Below are positions 5,798 through 10,646 of a DNA stretch of 10,646 nucleotides, piece after piece. The stretch covers positions 1 to 10,646 of the forward strand of contig JAKBQK010000526.1 of the NCBI GenBank assembly GCA_021835265.1. The letters run 5' to 3'. Made by a program: the position numbers and the translations under genes. The DNA is from Thermoplasmata archaeon (GTDB taxonomy: Archaea > Thermoplasmatota > Thermoplasmata > Thermoplasmatales > Thermoplasmataceae). The number at the start of each line of letters is the position of its first letter. The stretch's first letter is position 1. The notes under the pieces were generated by a model. It worked only from the letters and a program-made list of their open reading frames with translations, did no database searches and was not told the origin of the DNA.

Positions 5798-5812
5798 GAC
5801 AATTTTTTTTAA
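5798..5812 (+). terminator. Poly-T terminator after the 164-residue gene
   Basis: An uninterrupted run of eight T (5803-5810) lies 54 nt after the stop, with shorter runs at 5756-5760 and 5771-5775. Archaeal RNA polymerase stops at such T tracts without a hairpin. It sits between convergent genes. Confidence 0.5.
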
Positions 5813-5859
5813 AAGAGTAAAAATAAAACCAAGTAGAATAGTATTTCAATATCTTTATT

Positions 5860-6618
5860 TCAATTAACACCTTCTTCTAAGGACATAGTTTCAATTCCCT
5901 TTGAATAAAACTCTTCAATTTTAGATACAACCTCAGATGCCGGATAAAAGGACCTTATAATATTTTTGAATTCGGGATTGGGAGCAGGCTGATTCTTAAA
6001 ATTCACCCATATTGGCACTATTCCTGCATTTAAGGCACCCTTAATATCTGCTTTCCAGTTATCCCCCAACATTACAGTTTCATCCGGGGACGAGTTTGCA
6101 CCTTTCAGGGCAATTTTGAATATCTCTTCCTCAGGCTTGAAAACATTATAATCATATGCTGGAATCATAAAATCAATATACTTATCAAGTTTTGATTTAG
6201 CTATTTTCTGTCTCTGATAGTTTCCCATATGGTTAGTTACCACACCTATTACATATTTCTTTTTCAATTCGCCCAAAACCTCATGCACTCCAGAAAATGG
6301 TTTTCCTGTTCTTATATGAACCTCTCTTATTCTGTCATGTATCTCCTTTACCATATCATCCTTAAGTGGAAGTCCTATATTTTGAAGAAACATGTCCGTT
6401 CTCTTCAAATTGACCTCCTCAGGAGTCATCCCACCTGTCCTTAACAGGTCCTGCATTTTATAATCGGTGAAATAAAATCTTGAAAGAAGTTCATCGAGTG
6501 GTACAGATTTGAAAAATCTATACTCCCTTTTCAGCAAAACAAACGTCCTTCTCATGGCACCTAAATCATCATAAATCGTGTTATCAAAATCAACTAATAC
6601 CGTCTTAAGTTCACTCAT
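5860..6618 (-). CDS. HAD-superfamily hydrolase (subfamily I, phosphatase-like)
   Basis: 252 residues. It has all four HAD motifs: I, DFDNT (nucleophile Asp10, acid/base Asp12); II, VVTNH with Thr128; III, Lys161 in VFKPEEEIF; IV, GDNWKAD with Asp186 and Asp191. A helical cap of about 90 residues sits between motifs I and II (residues ~17-105), the layout of subfamily I enzymes such as the YjjG nucleotidase or phosphoglycolate phosphatases. Asn13 in DFDNT, in place of Gly as in DGT-type enzymes, is common in the YjjG-like branch. It is a soluble, Mg-dependent enzyme; the substrate cannot be read from sequence. GGGGATC 6 nt before the ATG may act as ribosome binding site, and GGTTTTATTTTG (6639-6650) is a possible TATA. 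It is divergent from the ECF operon. Confidence 0.9.
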   Translation of the reverse strand: MSELKTVLVDFDNTIYDDLGAMRRTFVLLKREYRFFKSVPLDELLSRFYFTDYKMQDLLRTGGMTPEEVNLKRTDMFLQNIGLPLKDDMVKEIHDRIREVHIRTGKPFSGVHEVLGELKKKYVIGVVTNHMGNYQRQKIAKSKLDKYIDFMIPAYDYNVFKPEEEIFKIALKGANSSPDETVMLGDNWKADIKGALNAGIVPIWVNFKNQPAPNPEFKNIIRSFYPASEVVSKIEEFYSKGIETMSLEEGVN

Positions 6619-6712
6619 GACAGATCCCCTTATCGAAACAAAATAAAACCATCTATCTACCTTTTTCCTTTATCTTAGTTATAATTAACCTGGTTTAGAA
6701 TTTTTCTACTTA

Positions 6713-6734
6713 TTCTATATTCCATATTATAGAA
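6713..6734. repeat. 7-bp inverted repeat upstream of the ECF operon promoter
   Basis: TTCTATA (6713-6719) and TATAGAA (6728-6734) are perfect reverse complements with 8 nt between them, about 20 nt upstream of the operon's TATA box. The position suits a regulator binding site, but an AT-rich 7-bp pair can arise by chance. Confidence 0.3.
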
Positions 6735-6754
6735 ACAACAATTTCATTTTAACG

Positions 6755-6768
6755 TATATATTTATATC
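6755..6768 (+). promoter_or_regulatory. TATA box of the ECF transporter operon
   Basis: TATATATTTATATC, centred near 6764, is the best box A match in the 204-bp divergent spacer. It predicts a start near 6790 and a leader of about 30 nt. No Shine-Dalgarno precedes the ATG at 6823, and I see none of the conserved core of a thiamine (TPP) riboswitch in the leader. Confidence 0.55.
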
Positions 6769-6822
6769 TATAGTATGGAGAAAATGATTAACTAGATTAA
6801 GAACATGAAAAATTGAAAAAAT

Positions 6823-7563
6823 ATGAGTTTAAATGGAATACAGGGCAATTTGAACATTGCTGGGATGATTCCCTGGGAAATAGTACTTGCATATTTTGTA
6901 ATTGCATTGGGTTTTGTTTTGTATTACAGTCATAAAACCGACGGTTTGAATGGATTCAAGACTGTTGATTTTGTATATATTGGTATAGGCGCAGCGTTCA
7001 CAGTTGTTTGGGAGTTCTTCATCGGGCCGTTAATGGATAAAATAGTTCCACCAGGACTAACGGCATTCATCGGTTTTGGATTTTTTGGACGAATAATCAT
7101 CATATTCATTATAGCTGGTTTGGTGAAGAAACCAGGTGTTGGTATGATGAGTATGGCGATCTTTGATATACTTGGAGACATCTTCCATTATGGTTTTAGT
7201 GGAGAGCCGATGTTTGTAGTCTATGAATCTTTAACGTATGGGCTTTTTATCGATCTTGCTATAACAATAAAAAAAGGAAATCTTTTCGGCAACTTCTCAA
7301 AGAAAGCAAAAGAAGGTATAAAAGCTCAGAGTATGTCGAGACAGAGACTATTTGCGGCCATAACCGGTGGAATTATAGGCTTTACATGGGCGTTCCCCGG
7401 ATCATTCTTTTACAACGGGTTCTTTGGGCCATTTTTATATGGTTCAATAGTGAACTGGCAGGCAATACTCATCGGCTTTGCTGAATCCATACCAGGAAAT
7501 GTGATCTTCGGGGGAATAGCTGGCTTAATCGCATTGAGGGTGGCAAGGGTTCTGGGGCAATGA
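6823..7563 (+). CDS. ECF transporter substrate-binding (S) membrane component, YkoE-like
   Basis: 246 residues, about seven hydrophobic segments (near 17-36, 48-70, 79-101, 105-122, 130-148, 176-196, 212-238). The two downstream genes encode the ATPases and T protein of an ECF importer, so this is the S component that binds the vitamin or precursor. The central part VKKPGVGMMSMAIFDILGD plus GFSGEPMFVVYESLTYGL follows the pattern KPG-S-(n)-GNPSGPM--GIVQGLGAE of YkoE proteins, which are linked to thiamine or hydroxymethylpyrimidine uptake in bacteria. I therefore lean to a thiamine-type substrate, but this rests on recalled pattern only. An in-frame TGA at 6814 fixes the start close to 6823. 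Its stop overlaps the ATPase start as ATGA, implying coupled translation and equal dosage. Confidence 0.8.
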   Translation: MSLNGIQGNLNIAGMIPWEIVLAYFVIALGFVLYYSHKTDGLNGFKTVDFVYIGIGAAFTVVWEFFIGPLMDKIVPPGLTAFIGFGFFGRIIIIFIIAGLVKKPGVGMMSMAIFDILGDIFHYGFSGEPMFVVYESLTYGLFIDLAITIKKGNLFGNFSKKAKEGIKAQSMSRQRLFAAITGGIIGFTWAFPGSFFYNGFFGPFLYGSIVNWQAILIGFAESIPGNVIFGGIAGLIALRVARVLGQ

Positions 7564-9164
7564 AAGCCATAGAAATAAGAAACCTAAAATTTTATTATCA
7601 GGGTGAAGAGGAGCCTGCCTTGTCAATTGATAATTTTTACATTAATGAAGGAGAAAGCATTCTTCTAACTGGGAAGTCTGGTTCAGGTAAAAGCACTCTC
7701 GTAAATTGCATAAATGGTATAATCCCGAATGTCATCAACGGTGAAATTTCTGGAACCGTATGCCTATATGGAAAAGATGTAAGCGATATGAAGCTTCCTG
7801 AAATAGCAAAGGTAGTTGGGACACTTTTTCAGGATCCCGAGAGACAGGTTATGAATTATGGTATTGTCGATGAAATCGCATTCGGTCCTGAAAATCTTAA
7901 ACTCCCCAGAGAAGAAATTCAAAGAAGAGTGGATAAAGCCGTAAGGGTTGTAGATCTGGAGAAGTTCCTTGATCGAGAAACATCAAAGTTATCCGGCGGA
8001 GAACTGCAGAGAGTGGCACTGGCTTCAGTTATAGCAATGGAACCATCAATCCTGATCCTTGATGAGCCAACTTCAAACATTGATCCAGAAGGAACAGAGC
8101 AGATCTTCGAGTTTCTTAGGGAAAACAAGAAAAATATGACACAAATTATAGTGGAACACAAGGTCGAAAGGGCTCTGCCATTTGTTGATAGAATCGTGGT
8201 TATAGACAACGGCAGGATAATATTGAATGTGTCGAAGGAGCATCTGATGAGGAGTGCAGACGTTCTTCTTACAGCAGGTATAGAGATACCAGAGGAATAT
8301 ATCTATGCAAAAAAACTTGGAATAGATTCTGTTGACCCAAATATAGTCAGGGAAAAAATAAGAGAAACGGGAATGGAACTATCTCACAGGAAGAGAAAAA
8401 ATGATGGAGAAATTATATTGAAAGCCCATGTTGAAGTTTCTGTTAAGGGTGTAGAACAGAAAGAGATAGTGAATTCAACGATCAGCTTGAAGAAAGGACA
8501 GGTGTACTGCATAATGGGTAAAAATGGAGCCGGTAAAACTACACTGGTAAAGGGTTTAATGGACTTCCTTAACAGAAAAAACTTCCAGGTTTCCAGTGAA
8601 CTTGTTATGGAAAATATGGATCTAACGAAATCAGACTATGTAATAAGAGGAAGGGGGCTTGCATATTTACCTCAAAGTTTTGATCTCATGCTGGTAAGCA
8701 AGACTGTTCAGGATGAAGTATATTATTCGGCAAAACACAGGAAAGTAAAGGATTTCGAGACGATGGGAGATGCACTAATCCATATGTTCTTCCTGGATGA
8801 CAAGAGGGACGCAGATCCATTGATGCTCAGTACCGGGCAGAGGAGAAGGGTCTGTATGTCTGCAGCCCTTGCATCATCTGCTCATATAATGCTTATGGAT
8901 GAACCAACATCTGGACAGGATTTCATGAATAAGAAGGTTCTGGGGGAAGAGATCAGGAAATTATGTGACATGGGATACTCATTCATCATCGTTACACACG
9001 ATTCAAGATTTGCATATAGATACTCTGATTATATAGGAATAATGAGCAACGGAAGTATAATCCACGAAGGCGTACCTGAGGAAATATTTAAGCTCTCACA
9101 TAAGTATGGGGTCATTGCCCCGTCGGATTTTATTTTGAGATATGAAGAAGAGGTGAAAAATTAG
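7560..9164 (+). CDS. ECF transporter fused double ATPase (EcfA-EcfA', YkoD-like)
   Basis: 534 residues with two complete ABC nucleotide-binding domains in one chain, where many ECF systems use two proteins. Domain 1: Walker A GKSGSGKST (38-46), Q-loop Gln91, signature LSGGE (144-148), Walker B LILDE (165-169), switch His200. Domain 2: Walker A GKNGAGKTT (320-328), Q-loop Gln372, signature LSTGQ (423-427), Walker B MLMDE (444-448), switch His480. Both catalytic glutamates are present (169, 448), so both sites look able to hydrolyse ATP; the second signature departs from LSGGQ by one Thr. A linker of about 60 residues (~228-288) joins the halves. It sits on the cytoplasmic face, bound to the T component's coupling helices. 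Junctions: ATGA overlap with the S gene, and its TAG directly abuts the T gene's ATG. Confidence 0.95.
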   Translation: MKAIEIRNLKFYYQGEEEPALSIDNFYINEGESILLTGKSGSGKSTLVNCINGIIPNVINGEISGTVCLYGKDVSDMKLPEIAKVVGTLFQDPERQVMNYGIVDEIAFGPENLKLPREEIQRRVDKAVRVVDLEKFLDRETSKLSGGELQRVALASVIAMEPSILILDEPTSNIDPEGTEQIFEFLRENKKNMTQIIVEHKVERALPFVDRIVVIDNGRIILNVSKEHLMRSADVLLTAGIEIPEEYIYAKKLGIDSVDPNIVREKIRETGMELSHRKRKNDGEIILKAHVEVSVKGVEQKEIVNSTISLKKGQVYCIMGKNGAGKTTLVKGLMDFLNRKNFQVSSELVMENMDLTKSDYVIRGRGLAYLPQSFDLMLVSKTVQDEVYYSAKHRKVKDFETMGDALIHMFFLDDKRDADPLMLSTGQRRRVCMSAALASSAHIMLMDEPTSGQDFMNKKVLGEEIRKLCDMGYSFIIVTHDSRFAYRYSDYIGIMSNGSIIHEGVPEEIFKLSHKYGVIAPSDFILRYEEEVKN

Positions 9165-10130
9165 ATGTATAGTATTTTGGATTCGGTGATCAGCTGGCTA
9201 TTGTTCATATTTGGAATAAGCATACCATTCTATCTTATTCTGGGTGCCATTGGTATTTCAGGGTTCAAAGAGATTACTTCGTATGAAAACTACCACACAT
9301 TCTATTACAGAGTTAATGCAGCAGTAAAAATAGTTCTATCAGTAATTATAGTAATGGTTGCCACATTTTCTATATGGTGGATCGGTGCAATCATAACTTT
9401 TGGGTTTCTCGGCAGTTATGTTACTCTGAAGAACGGATGGAGAAAATTGTATCTAGCAGGCTTTTTGGTTCTTTCGGTAATCATAGGCACCGTCTGGGGC
9501 TATGCTCCCTATGAGCCTTTCTACATAGTTTCTATGGCACTACACACACCCATAAATCATTTTACTACCATATGGACATGGCCATCATATTTTAGTATAC
9601 TTGGTTATGAGCATACACTGACCTTACAGTCCCTGTACTACAGTTTCCAAATTTCATTCAGGTTCACTGCCGCAATTGTAGCAAGTCTTCTACTAGTGAT
9701 GACGAATACACCTGCACAGATCGTAAAAACACTAAGTAAGCTTAAAATTCCAAGTCCGATTATATTTTCCCTTGTAGTTGCTATGAAAACTATTCCCTCT
9801 GTTTTTGATTCCTTCGATACTTCTATAAAGATATCCCTTATGAGAGGATACGGTGGTAACAGAGGTAAGACACTAAGGCCATTTATAACTCTGGCAGCAG
9901 CCATATATTCTATCGTTCCAACTATAGTACACCTTTTAAGGGGGGCAAAAGATATTGGGATTTCGGCTGATACAAGGGCTTTCAGGGCTTATCCCACAAG
10001 ATCCTATCTGATTTCAATGCCATTCAGGAGAGAAGATTATATTTTTTCAGCATTTCTTGTAATTATAGTTGTAGGAACAATAATTGCTATATTAATGGGT
10101 TTTGGAAGGGCAATTCCTTACCTAACCTGA
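9165..10130 (+). CDS. ECF transporter transmembrane T component (EcfT)
   Basis: 321 residues. The scaffold that couples ATP hydrolysis to tilting of the S protein. An extra N-terminal membrane segment (1-32) precedes the family's usual beginning YYRVNAAVKIVLSVIIV (48-64; family form R-DPR-KL). More segments fall at about 65-85, 97-113, 160-180, 198-212, 240-258 and 292-312. The two coupling Arg motifs are both recognisable though altered: LMRGYGG (Arg227) and SADTRAFRAYPTR (Arg271; family form AMEARGFRG), so the second reads T-R-A in place of A-R-G. It has no gap to the ATPase gene and no own ribosome binding site, so it is translated by coupling. It closes the operon; spacing to the next gene is 270 nt. 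Confidence 0.9.
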   Translation: MYSILDSVISWLLFIFGISIPFYLILGAIGISGFKEITSYENYHTFYYRVNAAVKIVLSVIIVMVATFSIWWIGAIITFGFLGSYVTLKNGWRKLYLAGFLVLSVIIGTVWGYAPYEPFYIVSMALHTPINHFTTIWTWPSYFSILGYEHTLTLQSLYYSFQISFRFTAAIVASLLLVMTNTPAQIVKTLSKLKIPSPIIFSLVVAMKTIPSVFDSFDTSIKISLMRGYGGNRGKTLRPFITLAAAIYSIVPTIVHLLRGAKDIGISADTRAFRAYPTRSYLISMPFRREDYIFSAFLVIIVVGTIIAILMGFGRAIPYLT

Positions 10131-10285
10131 AGAAAATTTCTTTGGCATTTGCGAGTTACGTAATCGCACTTATAATCCATCAGCTATTTTTAAATCAATC
10201 ACTCAGAATGCAGATTTTTCTTGCAATCTACTCTATGATAAATTGCGCTCAGATTATTCTTGTTAATTGCATTGGAATCGTTTAA
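10127..10285 (+). CDS. Doubtful small hydrophobic ORF after ecfT
   Basis: A stop-free stretch of about 52 codons starts with CTG 10127 (TTG 10142 is the other option) and ends with TAA 10283-10285. It would encode KKISLAFASYVIALIIHQL, a polar turn (NQSLRM), then IFLAIYSMINCAQIILVN: two membrane-spanning-like segments with two Cys. There is no ATG near the front and no Shine-Dalgarno, and AT-rich sequence often reads as hydrophobic by chance. It overlaps the ecfT stop by 4 nt, as coupled genes do. It also contains the palindrome at 10150-10168. Recorded as possible only. Confidence 0.2.
   Translation: MKKISLAFASYVIALIIHQLFLNQSLRMQIFLAIYSMINCAQIILVNCIGIV
10150..10168. repeat. Near-perfect 18-bp palindrome with one inserted base
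   Basis: TGCGA-g-TTACGTAA-TCGCA: without the single g at 10155 the sequence TGCGATTACGTAATCGCA is its own reverse complement. It lies 20 nt after the ecfT stop and about 230 nt before rpl44e. It could be a protein-binding dyad or part of a terminator-like hairpin; no T run follows directly. Confidence 0.45.
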
Positions 10286-10327
10286 TAAATATTCCTGTTA
10301 CATCAAAAGTTAAATTTGTAAATAAAT

Positions 10328-10337
10328 ACTTATATGT
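10328..10337 (+). promoter_or_regulatory. TATA box of rpl44e
   Basis: ACTTATATG with a run of A/T before it (AATAAAT), centred near 10333. It predicts transcription from about 10358 and a leader of some 42 nt that contains the ribosome binding site. Confidence 0.5.
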
Positions 10338-10389
10338 CATAGAGCTATCCTGACTCATATTCTGATATCTGAATGGTGTCGGGTAGTTT

Positions 10390-10397
10390 AGGTGATC
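10390..10397 (+). promoter_or_regulatory. Ribosome binding site that decides the rpl44e TTG start
   Basis: AGGTGATC is a full match to a GATCACCT 16S tail and ends 3 nt before the TTG at 10401. The only other in-frame start, GTG 10392, lies inside this site, so TTG is the likely initiator. Confidence 0.7.
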
Positions 10398-10400
10398 AAT

Positions 10401-10646
10401 TTGAAAATACCAAAAACAGTTAAAATGTACTGCAAATTCTGCAAGGAACATACCAAACATGAAGTGGAAAGAGTAAGAAAAAAGAAGGCTAGTGAACTTA
10501 ATCTGGGTCAAAGGAGATTCAGGAGAGCAACATCTGGTTTTGGAGGTTTCCCGAGGCCAAAGCCTGAGGGCAGAGAAAAACCAACTAAAAGAGTTAATTT
10601 AAGATACAGATGCACAAAATGCAAGAAAGCAAGCACTCCCCCATCA
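10401..10646 (+). CDS. rpl44e: Large-subunit ribosomal protein L44e (3' end beyond window)
   Basis: The first 82 residues are visible, read from a TTG start: MKIPKTVKMYCKFCKEHTKH, then a basic middle with GQRRFRRATSGFGG and PRPKPEGREKPTKRVNLRYRC, then TKCKK. The family begins MK-PK-T-YC--C-KHT-H, so the start is well placed. Zinc ligands are Cys11, Cys14, Cys71 and Cys74. L44e sits at the E-site region of the archaeal large subunit. Only about 10 residues should be missing at the 3' end. In many archaea S27e and an initiation factor 2 subunit follow in the same operon; that cannot be seen here. The leader carries its own TATA box, so it is independent of the ECF operon. Confidence 0.93.
   Translation, partial: MKIPKTVKMYCKFCKEHTKHEVERVRKKKASELNLGQRRFRRATSGFGGFPRPKPEGREKPTKRVNLRYRCTKCKKASTPPS

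Noticed and set aside
6619..6822. TPP riboswitch before the ECF operon
   Set aside because: The predicted leader is only about 30 nt and the conserved CTGAGA and ACCTGATC-like cores are absent from the spacer.
6930..7181. Minus-strand ORF inside the S component, and similar ones antisense to nop5, the ATPase and ecfT
   Set aside because: They mirror well-supported genes, lack ribosome binding sites, and have odd composition (Pro/Ile-rich reversals of membrane codons).
10263..10511. 82-codon minus-strand ORF
   Set aside because: It is antisense to the rpl44e start, its promoter and its leader; the plus strand has clear L44e motifs and the minus product has no recognisable features.
1..10646. 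Mobile elements, CRISPR arrays, tRNA or rRNA genes
   Set aside because: No transposase, terminal repeats, regularly spaced repeats or tRNA-like T-loop/acceptor pattern was found on either strand by reading.

Overview
The window is archaeal and most resembles a thermoplasmatal euryarchaeon (Thermoplasma/Ferroplasma/Cuniculiplasma type). The markers are a Cbf5-type pseudouridine synthase, Nop5, an LSm protein, ribosomal proteins L37e and L44e, AT-rich spacers with archaeal TATA boxes, and Shine-Dalgarno sites (AGGTGATC type) pairing to a GGATCACCTCC 16S tail. The order is inferred from overall character, not from a database match.

Layout. (1) 1-1297, plus strand: the 3' part of cbf5 with an unusually long basic tail, overlapping nop5 by 17 nt. 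This puts the H/ACA and C/D guide-RNP protein genes in one transcription unit. (2) 1299-3140, minus strand: an LSm - rpl37e - purF operon. The 54-codon rpl37e gene is short and partly buried under the start of purF; its C-terminal codons also encode the PurF propeptide in another frame. (3) 3230-3790, minus strand: two small overlapping genes of unknown function (58 and 116 aa). (4) 3815-4990, minus strand: an alkaline-phosphatase-superfamily enzyme. (5) 4940-5254: a 315-bp spacer holding divergent promoters, a dyad and an isolated Shine-Dalgarno sequence. (6) 5255-5749, plus strand: a small multi-pass membrane protein of unknown function. (7) 5860-6618, minus strand: a HAD hydrolase. (8) 6755-10130, plus strand: a complete ECF-type vitamin transporter operon (S component, fused double ATPase, T component) with ATGA or back-to-back junctions. 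(9) 10131-10646: a spacer with a near-perfect palindrome and a doubtful hydrophobic ORF, then rpl44e starting with TTG and running off the window.

How the genes work together: most of the window is housekeeping (rRNA modification, ribosome, RNA chaperone, first committed step of purine synthesis). Between these lie one transporter module of unproven substrate and three uncharacterised small proteins. I see no mobile element, CRISPR array, tRNA or rRNA. I found no clear novel system. The most notable points are the out-of-frame rpl37e/purF overlap, the Cbf5 basic tail, and the tandem small-gene pair.
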